Assembly: GCA_009746045.1 (NCBI GenBank)
Contig: RPFO01000026.1
Span: 4,388,384-4,452,383, forward strand
Reading direction: 5' to 3'
Length of the DNA: 64,000 nt
Source: Mesostigma viride
Lineage: Eukaryota; Streptophyta; Mesostigmatophyceae; Mesostigmatales; Mesostigmataceae
Part shown: piece after piece, positions 1 to 10,879 of the stretch
Position numbering within the stretch: the first letter of the stretch is position 1
How the letters are laid out: each line of letters opens with the position of its first letter
Position numbers and translations under genes: made by a program
The notes under the pieces: generated by a model
Told to the model about the DNA's origin: nothing
Database searches by the model: none
What the model saw: the letters and a program-made list of their open reading frames with translations, nothing else

Positions 1-3000
1 GTGAGTGAGTGAGTGAGTGAGTGAGTGAGTGAGTGAGTGAGTGAGTGAGTGAGTGAGTGAGTGAGTGAGTGAGTGAGTGAGTGAGTGAGTGAGTGAGTGA
101 GTGAGTGAGTGAGTGAGTGAGTGAGTGAGTGAGTGAGTGAGTGAGTGAGTGAGTGAGTGTGAGTGAGTGAGTGAGTGAGTGAGTGAGTGAGTGAGTGAGT
201 GAGTGAGTGAGTGAGTGAGTGAGTGAGTGAGTGAGTGAGTGAGTGAGTGAGTGAGTGAGTGAGTGAGTGAGTGAGTGAGTGAGTGAGTGAGTGAGTGAGT
301 GAGTGAGTGAGTGAGTGAGTGAGTGAGTGAGTGAGTGAGTGAGTGAGTGAGTGAGTGAGTGAGTGAGTGAGTGAGTGAGTGAGTGAGTGAGTGAGTGAGT
401 GAGTGAGTGAGTGAGTGAGTGAGTGAGTGAGTGAGTGAGTGAGTGAGTGAGTGAGTGAGTGAGTGAGTGAGTGAGTGAGTGAGTGAGTGAGTGAGTGAGT
501 GAGTGAGTGAGTGAGTGAGTGAGTGAGTGAGTGAGTGAGTGAGTGAGTGAGTGAGTGAGTGAGTGAGTGAGTGAGTGAGTGAGTGAGTGAGTGAGTGAGT
601 GAGTGAGTGAGTGAGTGAGTGAGTGAGTGAGTGAGTGAGTGAGTGAGTGAGTGAGTGAGTGAGTGAGTGAGTGAGTGAGTGAGTGAGTGAGTGAGTGAGT
701 GAGTGAGTGAGTGAGTGAGTGAGTGAGTGAGTGAGTGAGTGAGTGAGTGAGTGAGTGAGTGAGTGAGTGAGTGAGTGAGTGAGTGAGTGAGTGAGTGAGT
801 GAGTGAGTGAGTGAGTGAGTGAGTGAGTGAGTGAGTTGAGTGAGTGAGTGAGTGAGTGAGTGAGTGAGTGAGTGAGTGAGTGAGTGAGTGAGTGAGTGAG
901 TGAGTGAGTGAGTGAGTGAGTGAGTGAGTGAGTGAGTGAGTGAGTGAGTGAGTGAGTGAGTGAGTGAGTGAGTGAGTGAGTGAGTGAGTGAGTGAGTGAG
1001 TGAGTGAGTGAGTGAGTGAGTGAGTGAGTGAGTGAGTGAGTGAGTGAGTGAGTGAGTGAGTGAGTGAGTGAGTGAGAGTGAGTGAGTGAGTGAGTGAGTG
1101 AGTGAGTGAGTGAGTGAGTGAGTGAGTGAGTGAGTGAGTGAGTGAGTGAGTGAGTGAGTGAGTGAGTGAGTGAGTGAGTGAGTGAGTGAGTGAGTGAGTG
1201 AGTGAGTGAGTGAGTGAGTGAGTGAGTGAGTGAGTGAGTGAGTGAGTGAGTGAGTGAGTGAGTGAGTGAGTGAGTGAGTGAGTGAGTGAGTGAGTGAGTG
1301 AGTGAGTGAGTGAGTGAGTGAGTGAGTGAGTGAGTGAGTGAGTGAGTGAGTGAGTGAGTGAGTGAGTGAGTGAGTGAGTGAGTGAGTGAGTGAGTGAGTG
1401 AGTGAGTGAGTGAGTGAGTGAGTGAGTGAGTGAGTGAGTGAGTGAGTGAGTGAGTGAGTGAGTGAGTGAGTGAGTGAGTGAGTGAGTGAGTGAGTGAGTG
1501 AGTGAGTGAGTGAGTGAGTGAGTGAGTGAGTGAGTGAGTGAGTGAGTGAGTGAGTGAGTGAGTGAGTGAGTGAGTGAGTGAGTGAGTGAGTGAGTGAGTG
1601 AGTGAGTGAGTGAGTGAGTGAGTGAGTGAGTGAGTGAGTGAGTGAGTGAGTGAGTGAGTGAGTGAGTGAGTGAGTGAGTGAGTGAGTGAGTGAGTGAGTG
1701 AGTGAGTGAGTGAGTGAGTGAGTGAGTGAGTGAGTGAGTGAGTGAGTGAGTGAGTGAGTGAGTGAGTGAGTGAGTGAGTGAGTGAGTGAGTGAGTGAGTG
1801 AGTGAGTGAGTGAGTGAGTGAGTGAGTGAGTGAGTGAGTGAGTGAGTGAGTGAGTGAGTGAGTGAGTGAGTGAGTGAGTGAGTGAGTGAGTGAGTGAGTG
1901 AGTGAGTGAGTGAGTTGAGTGAGTGAGTGAGTGAGTGAGTGAGTGAGTGAGTGAGTGAGTGAGTGAGTGAGTGAGTGAGTGAGTGAGTGAGTGAGTGAGT
2001 GAGTGAGTGAGTGAGTGAGTGAGTGAGTGAGTGAGTGAGTGAGTGAGTGAGTGAGTGAGTGAGTGAGTGAGTGAGTGAGTGAGTGAGTGAGTGAGTGAGT
2101 GAGTGAGTGAGTGAGTGAGTGAGTGAGTGAGTGAGTGAGTGAGTGAGTGAGTGAGTGAGTGAGTGAGTGAGTGAGTGAGTGAGTGAGTGAGTGAGTGAGT
2201 GAGTGAGTGAGTGAGTGAGTGAGTGAGTGAGTGAGTGAGTGAGTGAGTGAGTGAGTGAGTGAGTGAGTGAGTGAGTGAGTGAGTGAGTGAGTGAGTGAGT
2301 GAGTGAGTGAGTGAGTGAGTGAGTGAGTGAGTGAGTGAGTGAGTGAGTGAGTGAGTGAGTGAGTGAGTGAGTGAGTGAGTGAGTGAGTGAGTGAGTGAGT
2401 GAGTGAGTGAGTGAGTGAGTGAGTGAGTGAGTGAGTGAGTGAGTGAGTGAGTGAGTGAGTGAGTGAGTGAGTGAGTGAGTGAGTGAGTGAGTGAGTGAGT
2501 GAGTGAGTGAGTGAGTGAGTGAGTGAGTGAGTGAGTGAGTGAGTGAGTGAGTGAGTGAGTGAGTGAGTGAGTGAGTGAGTGAGTGAGTGAGTGAGTGAGT
2601 GAGTGAGTGAGTGAGTGAGTGAGTGAGTGAGTGAGTGAGTGAGTGAGTGAGTGAGTGAGTGAGTGAGTGAGTGAGTGAGTGAGTGAGTGAGTGAGTGAGT
2701 GAGTGAGTGAGTGAGTGAGTGAGTGAGTGAGTGAGTGAGTGAGTGAGTGAGTGAGTGAGTGAGTGAGTGAGTGAGTGAGTGAGTGAGTGAGTGAGTGAGT
2801 GAGTGAGTGAGTGAGTGAGTGAGTGAGTGAGTGAGTGAGTGAGTGAGTGAGTGAGTGAGTGAGTGAGTGAGTGAGTGAGTGAGTGAGTGAGTGAGTGAGT
2901 GAGTGAGTGAGTGAGTGAGTGAGTGAGTGAGTGAGTGAGTGAGTGAGTGAGTGAGTGAGTGAGTGAGTGAGTGAGTGAGTGAGTGAGTGAGTGAGTGAGT

Positions 3001-4225
3001 GAGTGAGTGAGTGAGTGAGTGAGTGAGTGAGTGAGTGAGTGAGTGAGTGAGTGAGTGAGTGAGTGAGTGAGTGAGTGAGTGAGTGAGTGAGTGAGTGAGT
3101 GAGTGAGTGAGTGAGTGAGTGAGTGAGTGAGTGAGTGAGTGAGTGAGTGAGTGAGTGAGTGAGTGAGTGAGTGAGTGAGTGAGTGAGTGAGTGAGTGAGT
3201 GAGTGAGTGAGTGAGTGAGTGAGTGAGTGAGTGAGTGAGTGAGTGAGTGAGTGAGTGAGTGAGTGAGTGAGTGAGTGAGTGAGTGAGTGAGTGAGTGAGT
3301 GAGTGAGTGAGTGAGTGAGTGAGAGTGAGTGAGTGAGTGAGTGAGTGAGTGAGTGAGTGAGTGAGTGAGTGAGTGAGTGAGTGAGTGAGTGAGTGAGTGA
3401 GTGAGTGAGTGAGTGAGTGAGTGAGTGAGTGAGTGAGTGAGTGAGTGAGTGAGTGAGTGAGTGAGTGAGTGAGTGAGTGAGTGAGTGAGTGAGTGAGTGA
3501 GTGAGTGAGTGAGTGAGTGAGTGAGTGAGTGAGTGAGTGAGTGAGTGAGTGAGTGAGTGAGTGAGTGAGTGAGTGAGTGAGTGAGTGAGTGAGTGAGTGA
3601 GTGAGTGAGTGAGTGAGTGAGTGAGTGAGTGAGTGAGTGAGTGAGTGAGTGAGTGAGTGAGTGAGTGAGTGAGTGAGTGAGTGAGTGAGTGAGTGAGTGA
3701 GTGAGTGAGTGAGTGAGTGAGTGAGTGAGTGAGTGAGTGAGTGAGTGAGTGAGTGAGTGAGTGAGTGAGTGAGTGAGTGAGTGAGTGAGTGAGTGAGTGA
3801 GTGAGTGAGTGAGTGAGTGAGTGAGTGAGTGAGTGAGTGAGTGAGTGAGTGAGTGAGTGAGTGAGTGAGTGAGTGAGTGAGTGAGTGAGTGAGTGAGTGA
3901 GTGAGTGAGTGAGTGAGTGAGTGAGTGAGTGAGTGAGTGAGTGAGTGAGTGAGTGAGTGAGTGAGTGAGTGAGTGAGTGAGTGAGTGAGTGAGTGAGTGA
4001 GTGAGTGAGTGAGTGAGTGAGTGAGTGAGTGAGTGAGTGAGTGAGTGAGTGAGTGAGTGAGTGAGTGAGTGAGTGAGTGAGTGAGTGAGTGAGTGAGTGA
4101 GTGAGTGAGTGAGTGAGTGAGTGAGTGAGTGAGTGAGTGAGTGAGTGAGTGAGTGAGTGAGTGAGTGAGTGAGTGAGTGAGTGAGTGAGTGAGTGAGTGA
4201 GTGAGTGAGTGAGTGAGTGAGTGAG
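1..4225. repeat. (GTGA)n tetranucleotide microsatellite, about 4.2 kb
   Basis: An almost pure GTGA array starts at the window edge, so its true length is unknown. The only irregularities I see are rare 1-3 bp slips that shift the phase, near 159, 836, 1077, 1916 and 3323. Every reading frame carries TGA on the plus strand, so it cannot code. Its homogeneity over 4 kb suggests recent expansion, or an assembly that is only approximate in copy number. Confidence 0.97.
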
Positions 4226-5697
4226 CACTTGGGCGGGCGGGCGGCGGGCGTGGGCGTGGGCGTGGGCGTGGGCGTGGGCGTGGGCATGGGCGGCGGGCGG
4301 GGGCGGCGTGGGCGTGGGCGTGGGCGTGGGCGTGGGTGGGCGTGGGCGTGGCGTGGGCGTGGGCGTGGGCGTGGGCGTGGGCGTGGGCGTGGGCGTGGGC
4401 GTGGGCGTGGGCGTGGGCGTGGGCGTGGGCGTGGGCGTGGGCGTGGGCGTGGGCGTGGGCGTGGGCGTGGGCGTGGGCGTGGGCGTGGGCGTGGGCGTGG
4501 GCGTGGGCGTGGGCGTGGGCGTGGGCGTGGGCGTGGCGTGGGCGTGGCGTGGGCGTGGGCGTGGGCGTGGGCGTGGGCGTGGGCGTGGGCGTGGGCGTGG
4601 GCGTGGGCGTGGGCGTGGGCGTGGGCGTGGGCGTGGGCGTGGGCGTGGGCGTGGGCGTGGGCGTGGGCGTGGGCGTGGGCGTGGGCGTGGGCGTGGCGTG
4701 GGCGTGGGCGTGGGCGTGGGCGTGGGCGTGGGCGTGGGCGTGGCGTGGGCGTGGGCGTGGGCGTGGGCGTGGGCGTGGGCGTGGGCGTGGGCGTGGGGGC
4801 GTGGGCGTGGGCGTGGGCGTGGGCGTGGGCGTGGGCGTGGGCGTGGGCGTGGGCGTGGGCGTGGGCGTGGGCGTGGGCGTGGCGTGGGCGTGGGCGTGGG
4901 CGTGGGCGTGGGCGTGGGCGTGGGCGTGGCGTGGGCGTGGGCGTGGGCGTGGGCGTGGGCGTGGGCGTGGGCGTGGGCGTGGGCGTGGGCGTGGGCGTGG
5001 GCGTGGGCGTGGGCGTGGGCGTGGGCGTGGGCGTGGGCGTGGCGTGGGCGTGGGCGTGGGCGTGGGCGTGGGCGTGGGCGTGGGCGTGGGCGTGGGCGTG
5101 GGCGTGGGCGTGGGCGTGGGCGTGGGCGTGGGCGTGGGCGTGGGCGTGGGCGTGGGCGTGGGCGTGGGCGTGGGCGTGGGCGTGGGCGTGGGCGTGGGCG
5201 TGGGCGTGGGCGTGGGCGTGGGCGTGGGCGTGGGCGTGGGCGTGGGCGTGGGCGTGGGCGTGGCGTGGGCGTGGGCGTGGGCGTGGCGTGGGCGTGGGCG
5301 TGGGCGTGGGCGTGGGCGTGGGCGTGGGCGTGGGCGTGGGCGTGGGCGTGGGCGTGGGCGTGGGCGTGGGCGTGGCGTGGGCGTGGGCGTGGGCGTGGGC
5401 GTGGGCGTGGGCGTGGGCGTGGGCGTGGGCGTGGGCGTGGGCGTGGGCGTGGGCGTGGGCGTGGGCGTGGGCGTGGCGTGGGCGTGGGCGTGGGCGTGGG
5501 CGTGGGCGTGGGCGTGGGCGTGGGCGTGGGCGTGGGCGTGGGCGTGGCGTGGGCGTGGGTGGGCGTGGGCGTGGGCGTGGGCGTGGGCGTGGGCGTGGGC
5601 GTGGGCGTGGGCGTGGGCGTGGGCGTGGGCGTGGGCGTGGGCGTGGGCGTGGGCGTGGGCGTGGGCGTGGGCGTGGGCGTGGGCGTGGGCGTGGGCG
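4226..5697. repeat. (GGGCGT)n hexanucleotide array, G-rich on plus strand
   Basis: About 1.5 kb of GGGCGT units directly follows the GTGA array. More than ten units have lost one G (GGCGT), and a few carry one extra or a GGGT variant. The unit has no stop codon in any plus-strand frame, so it generates long Gly-Arg, Ala-Trp and Gly-Val open frames that are artefacts. Runs of GGG every 6 bp predict G-quadruplex formation on the plus strand; that is inference. Confidence 0.96.
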
Positions 5698-5870
5698 CGG
5701 CGCGTGCGCGGCGCGTGCGCGTGCGCGTGCGCGTGCGTGTGCGTGTGCGTGTGCGTGTGCGTGTGCGTGTGCGTGTGCGTGTGCGTGTGCGTGTGCGTGT
5801 GCGTGTGCGTGTGCGTGCGCGTGCGCGTGCGCGTGTGCGTGTGTGTGGGGTGTGCGTGTGCATGCGCACA
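5698..5870. repeat. Alternating GC/GT purine-pyrimidine tract
   Basis: The G-rich hexamer array passes into GCGCGT and then GTGTGC repeats, and ends near a short CA/TG palindromic stretch. Strict purine-pyrimidine alternation is the classic context for Z-DNA. This is the edge of the 5.9-kb simple-repeat block; unique sequence begins after it. Confidence 0.9.
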
Positions 5871-7287
5871 TGCCACATGTGCACATACACGTATGGGTGG
5901 GCAGGGCCCTGCGTTTGCAGCGACGACGTATACACAGTCCAGGTTACCATAGGCGCCCAGCCGGAACCTACGCCCGCTGTTTGCTGTTTAAAGCATTAAC
6001 AAGTTCTTGTAGAATGCCAGGGCGTTCCCCATTTTCGGACCACGTGTTTGAAGCGATGCCATATACACGCTCCAAGGTACCACAGTCGCAGCTATGAGAA
6101 AGCCACTCTAATGTACCAATGAGCATTTGCTCGGGTCTTACCACGTCCAACCGGAGCCCGCGCCCGCCTTCAGTTTGTCTGGAGATTCGGCTCGCTGATC
6201 GGGCCGATTTTCTCCATTAAATAACCGAACGCCTCCAGCGAGATATGGCATGTTTTGTGCATGTGACGGCGGGCGGCTCTGGGGTCGTCCCCAGCAAATA
6301 AACAAACCCGCTTTGAAACAATATCGACAGAGAAGCACTGGCACCAACACCTGGAAAAACTTGCAAAGAAAGCGAACGCAGACAGGTAGCAGGAAAAGCG
6401 ACATGCACGACAGGTCAACGGCGCGTTTTTATCATATTTCTGCAGCACTAAGCCACCTTAAATCAAATTAGTGGTGCAGAAATGAGTGGTTTACAGCTGG
6501 ACAACACGTGCATGTTAGCCAGCAATCGCAGTGATCGCAGCCCGCAGGGAATTTGGCCGTGCACTTGTCCCACGCTGTGGACAAGCCCGGATGCAAGCTA
6601 CACTTGCTTGACGTTAACGCCCTTTCCCGCGAAATCTGGGCTGACTTCCCGCGCCTCCAGAGCCAATGCACCTGTAGCGAGCAGTTCACGACGTCGTTGC
6701 GACCCTTGCGCCCTTCAGTGAACTCGAAGTGAAGGGCCGGTGAAGCGCCGGTGCTTAAGACCGACGACCCGGTCGTCGACCCAGTTCACCTACAGTAGTA
6801 CAGTTCACCGACGCAGTTCATCGAATAAAACATGTGCCGAATAAAACACCCTCGTGCCTAATAAACACCCGTCGAAAACTATCATGATTGTGGCCACGTA
6901 CTGTGTACATCCCTCTGCCCTCAGCTCTGGCCCAGCGACATTGTCGTCAGCCCTGGGCCACATAATCACAATTTAATTGCGTCGCCCGCACCGAGAGGCC
7001 CTTTCCCGCACTGTCTGGTCGCTTCGTGTACAGCCTCCAGCACCAAGTACCGCCCCGAAGTTTCTGCTCCGTATAATAATTATTAATGCATGGCGTTTCG
7101 CGTCACCGCCTGCTCGCAATGATCCCGGATCGACACGCCGGCGCGGGATGGGAAGCCATCAGCTGCCAAGGCCGAGGCCATTGCGCCGTCAGCAGGCAGG
7201 AGAACGATGGGTTGCCAGCGACTGCCCAACTTGCGGTTTAGATTCTAACAAGTATAAGTACCATTTTCCGCAGATGTTTGCTGCAAA
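5871..7287. other. Unique sequence, no gene recognised; upstream region of the TTL-like gene
   Basis: Only short overlapping open frames (60-105 codons) occur here on both strands, and none resembles a known family. The last few hundred bases presumably hold the promoter and 5' untranslated region of the gene that starts at 7288. I cannot point to a specific element. Confidence 0.5.
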
Positions 7288-10200
7288 ATGACTGCTTGGC
7301 AGGTACACTACGCGGTGCTTCTTCTATCCGGCGTCGTATTTTGTTGCAGTACGACGGCGCCGCTGGCCGCCTCTGAAGTCCCATCGGCCGCTATTAATTT
7401 CACCGACATAAGTCCAGGCAGACTTGCGGCCATTCATACGCTCTGCCGTTGCAGTTTCTTCCTAGAGAACTATGGGATTCCGCCGGCAGACTTTTTCGAC
7501 CATCAACTGTCCAACGCGGAGGAACGGCAGCTCGGCCGCGAGCTGGTCGCCGAGATCCCCGCTCGGATGAGCGTCATTTCCTTCTGCCGACAACTCTCAT
7601 TCGCCGGTGACACCCATGGCGCCTCCGAAGGAACCTGCAGCGGGGTCTTCTTCGTCGACATAGCCAGCAACTCGCCGCCCCGTCCCGGCGACGGGCGCGT
7701 GGCGGCACGGACGATCAGCTTCTCGCTGTGCCGGCGGGGTTACGTCTCAATGGCCCTTCTCAAGCCCAAGCAACCCAACTCGACGCCGGGACCCCCAACG
7801 GTTATGCGTGCGCCGGGCATCCAGCCGTGCCCCACCTCCACGCCAGCCTTCTCCTGGGTTGCTGGAGTCCAAGACCTCTCCTCGCACCTCGCCGCCCGGC
7901 CACCTCTGCCCCGGCCCGTGATCCACAACTCGTTCGCCGAGATAAGGCGGCTCACTGACAAGGCGGAGCTGCCTGGGACCCTGCTGGGCCACGCGCGGGC
8001 GCATGGCGGCCCGGCCTGCGTTGAGCGAATATCCGGACAGGGCCGCGCCGCCTCAGGCGATATGAACGGTACAGGCACCCCGGGCGGGCTGATCGCAGAG
8101 ACCTACCGGCTGTTCAAGTTTGACGAGTGCCAGCAGTTCTTTCGCAAGGTGAACGCCAGCCTTGCGGCGGCGGCGGCGGCGGTGGCGGATGCCAGCCTCA
8201 AAGTGGACGATGGCTCTGGCAGTGGCAGCGCCCGCTCAGTACGCGGCGCCTCCGCTGGCCTTGAGGGTGCCCTTGGGTCCGCCCGCCCGCATCATGGCCA
8301 GGGTCCTGCCCACGGTGACCGTTTGGATCGTGTTGCTGCAGTGGGCCGTCACGGCCCACCGGTGGGTGACATTCATGCTCCTATTGACAACAATGCCCTC
8401 AATCATCATCAAGCCCTTGACCACGAAGCCCTTGACGACGAAACCTTGGCGGCCACAGGCGGTGACGGCCTGGCTAGCGCGGCCGCCATGTTGCGGGTGG
8501 CAGCTGCGCAGGCTGCCCAGGGGGATGTGCCGGCAACGCAAAGGATGGGGACGCGTGGGAGGATGAGGACGGCGCAAGCGATGGCGCCGACGCAGGTGAC
8601 CCCTGGTGGCGTGCAGCATAACATTAGTCTTACCGATGACCACCAGCATGGCAGTGAGATGCCAGCAGCAGGCCAGCATGCTGACGACAAGAGTCGAGTC
8701 GCCGATTCTGGCCAGCCTAGCAAGACCGACGACGACTGGTGGATCATCAAGGTGCGCTACTCTTATGCTGGCAGGGGAACCTTCCTCGTGGCCCCTGCCC
8801 GCGGACTGGGCGTAGAAGGGACAGGCACCGCGGATGACTTTGTCACGAGCCTCGCCGCGTACCGACGGGGGAACAAATGTGGGATAACACTCGAGTACGC
8901 GCCCAACCAGCGATACCTTGCGCCGGGGCAAGCGCCCAACGACTTAGCCGCCTGGCCGCCGCGTGCAGGGAATGGGCACCTCTTCCACGTCGCGCAGAGG
9001 TACATCCGCGACCCGTTGCTGCTGCGCGGGTCTAAGTTTCACATACGGGCATATGGAATGCTGGTGAGCACGGAGCCACTTGTCGCGTTCTACCGGCGCG
9101 AGGACGTCTACTTCCAGCGCACGCAGGCGGTCTATCGCCGAGAGGACGTGGGTGACTTGGACGGCCATTTGACAAATAACGGCAACCAGACGTTGCCGTG
9201 GCCCAAGGGGTATTTCTTGGACCCTGCGCGGCAGGGTGAGGATGCCAGCAGCCACTCGGATCCCAGCAACATCGCCACCGCATTGTCCATTGAAGACGCC
9301 GCGGCTGCATCCATTGAAGTGGGTTCGGCAGCCGATGTCACTTCTTCCATTCAAGGGGGGTCGTCGGTGAAAGCGGGCTCAGCAAGTTCTGAGCCAGCAG
9401 GGCAGCAAGCTAAACCATTTGCACCGGGGCAGCAAGCTAAACCATTTGCACCGGGGCAGCAAAGCTCGCCTGCTGGTAGCAGTGCGGCAAACGACCGCAC
9501 GTCTTGTCAGGGCCAGGAGGACGTGCATGGTAGTCGGGATACAAGCCAGGATGTGCGTGGTGGTCATGATTTTGATGTGACAGAAAAGGAAGGTAGCAAA
9601 GGGTATCACCGGCAGCCCCTGGTGTCGACATCTCAAAAGACCCTGTCAACGTTGGACGCTTTGGACGCCGAGCTGGCGGCGGAGGGCCACACGCCCCCAG
9701 GGTACGTGGCGACCATCCTGGAGCCCGAAATCAAGCGCGCGATCGTGTTCGCCTTCCGTGCGCTGGCGTCCAGCATGGAGTATAAGTACCCCGGGTACTA
9801 CCACCTGCTCACGTTTGACTTCATGCTTGACGCGCAGCTGAACCTGGTGTTGTTGGAGGTGAACGGGAACTCGTTTTTTATACGGAGTCACCCGGGGGTG
9901 CTTGTGGACACGGCGAATCTGGCGGTGGATCTGGTAGAGATGCGGCAGGAGGGGCGATGGCCGAGGGAGGAGGACTACCCGGGTTTGGTCGTGGCGTCCT
10001 ACCCGGGGTATGAGAAGAGCACTAGTACTAGTGCTGGCACGGCTGGTAGTAGAAGTACTACCGCTGGCGCCAAATCTGGTAGCGCTACTAGTGTCGGCAT
10101 GGTCGGTACCAGCAGCAGTGTTGCTGGTGTCCCTGGCGGGAGTGCTGCTACTACTAGCGGAGACGAGGGGGTTGAGACGGGTGGCGTGAGTGGTGGTGGA

Positions 10201-10542
10201 GATGGGCCGGGTGGGGGCAACAGCAATGGTGGCGGTGACCAGGATAAGGAATCAGCGGGGACCAATAGGGATGATAAGGAATCAGCGGAGACGAATACCA
10301 AGGCTGATAAGGGATTAGGGGGGACGAATAAGACTGATGAGGGATCAGCGGGGACGAATAAGACTGATAAGGGATCAGCGGGGGCGAGTACCAAGGCTGA
10401 TAAGGGTTCAGGGGGGGGGATCAGAGAGAAGCCTTCCCGACCCGTGGTCGATCGCTTGCTGAGGCTTAGGGAAAGGTACCCTCAGGTGGAGCTGCTGGTT
10501 GATGGGGAGTGGGACGTGGGCAAGTTGGAAGGATGCGCGTGA
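7288..10542 (+). CDS. Tubulin-tyrosine-ligase-like (TTL/TTLL) domain protein with predicted signal peptide
   Basis: This is a single open frame of 1084 codons. The N-terminus (residues 1 to ~29) is hydrophobic and ends in Ala-rich small residues, which looks like a secretory signal. A Cys-containing region follows. TTL-type ATP-grasp signatures come next: WWIIKVRYSYAGRGT near 482, KFHIRAYGML near 582, and FDFMLDAQ...LLEVNGN near 840-860, which matches the FDFMLD..LLEVN block that binds ATP-Mg in TTL enzymes. Low-complexity inserts break the domain at ~640-800, including a tandem QQAKPFAPG at ~705. Residues ~900-1050 are Ser/Gly/Thr-rich and end in imperfect TNKTDKGSAG repeats. TTLL enzymes ligate Tyr, Glu or Gly to tubulin or other proteins. 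A signal peptide is unusual for a cytosolic tubulin enzyme, so the substrate is unknown. KFH replaces the usual KFD/RFD, so activity is uncertain. No introns were detected. Confidence 0.75.
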   Translation: MTAWQVHYAVLLLSGVVFCCSTTAPLAASEVPSAAINFTDISPGRLAAIHTLCRCSFFLENYGIPPADFFDHQLSNAEERQLGRELVAEIPARMSVISFCRQLSFAGDTHGASEGTCSGVFFVDIASNSPPRPGDGRVAARTISFSLCRRGYVSMALLKPKQPNSTPGPPTVMRAPGIQPCPTSTPAFSWVAGVQDLSSHLAARPPLPRPVIHNSFAEIRRLTDKAELPGTLLGHARAHGGPACVERISGQGRAASGDMNGTGTPGGLIAETYRLFKFDECQQFFRKVNASLAAAAAAVADASLKVDDGSGSGSARSVRGASAGLEGALGSARPHHGQGPAHGDRLDRVAAVGRHGPPVGDIHAPIDNNALNHHQALDHEALDDETLAATGGDGLASAAAMLRVAAAQAAQGDVPATQRMGTRGRMRTAQAMAPTQVTPGGVQHNISLTDDHQHGSEMPAAGQHADDKSRVADSGQPSKTDDDWWIIKVRYSYAGRGTFLVAPARGLGVEGTGTADDFVTSLAAYRRGNKCGITLEYAPNQRYLAPGQAPNDLAAWPPRAGNGHLFHVAQRYIRDPLLLRGSKFHIRAYGMLVSTEPLVAFYRREDVYFQRTQAVYRREDVGDLDGHLTNNGNQTLPWPKGYFLDPARQGEDASSHSDPSNIATALSIEDAAAASIEVGSAADVTSSIQGGSSVKAGSASSEPAGQQAKPFAPGQQAKPFAPGQQSSPAGSSAANDRTSCQGQEDVHGSRDTSQDVRGGHDFDVTEKEGSKGYHRQPLVSTSQKTLSTLDALDAELAAEGHTPPGYVATILEPEIKRAIVFAFRALASSMEYKYPGYYHLLTFDFMLDAQLNLVLLEVNGNSFFIRSHPGVLVDTANLAVDLVEMRQEGRWPREEDYPGLVVASYPGYEKSTSTSAGTAGSRSTTAGAKSGSATSVGMVGTSSSVAGVPGGSAATTSGDEGVETGGVSGGGDGPGGGNSNGGGDQDKESAGTNRDDKESAETNTKADKGLGGTNKTDEGSAGTNKTDKGSAGASTKADKGSGGGIREKPSRPVVDRLLRLRERYPQVELLVDGEWDVGKLEGCA

Positions 10543-10600
10543 CAGCGGACACTCCTGATGCCACTGTTGGATGGATGCGGGTGACAGCAGCTACACTCCC
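10523..10600. repeat. Tandem duplication of the stop-codon region of the TTL-like gene
   Basis: The last codons, stop and following bases at 10523-10555 (core GGATGCGCGTGACAGC) recur at 10565-10600 as GGATGCGGGTGACAGC followed by a similar ACACTCC. The second copy lies in the 3' flank and is decayed. It follows the same exon-end duplication pattern seen in the two large genes downstream. Confidence 0.7.
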
Positions 10601-10879
10601 TACTTAGCTGCTGGATATTGTGTTTCCAGGATGGAATTGTGGGTCGCTGAGCTATGTCATATATGACCGTGCAGGTTGCCGTCAATATTTTATAGCGTTG
10701 CAGGGCATGAGCATGCCACATCGGTCGCTAGTACTTAATTTTCAAAATGTGGATCGAGCTGGCTTCTGACTTGGTCCTAATCATGTGGAGGCACGGCGCT
10801 TGCTTTGACCTCGACGGATGAGCTGTACATGTGCTGGTGTGCATGCATGCATTCAAAACGTGCCTACCTATAGCCCATG

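Noticed and set aside
1-4225. Chromosome-end telomere
   Set aside because: The unit is GTGA, not TTTAGGG, and true TTTAGGG repeats occur elsewhere in the window only as short interstitial tracts.
4217-6097. Long open frames (up to 626 codons) of Gly-Arg, Gly-Val and Ala-Trp dipeptides
   Set aside because: They arise because the GGGCGT unit has no stop codon in any plus frame. There is no composition change, domain or conserved start.
6977-7291. 104-codon frame just upstream of the TTL-like gene
   Set aside because: It has no recognisable domain, and its last four bases overlap the TTL-like start in another frame. It is more likely 5' untranslated sequence.
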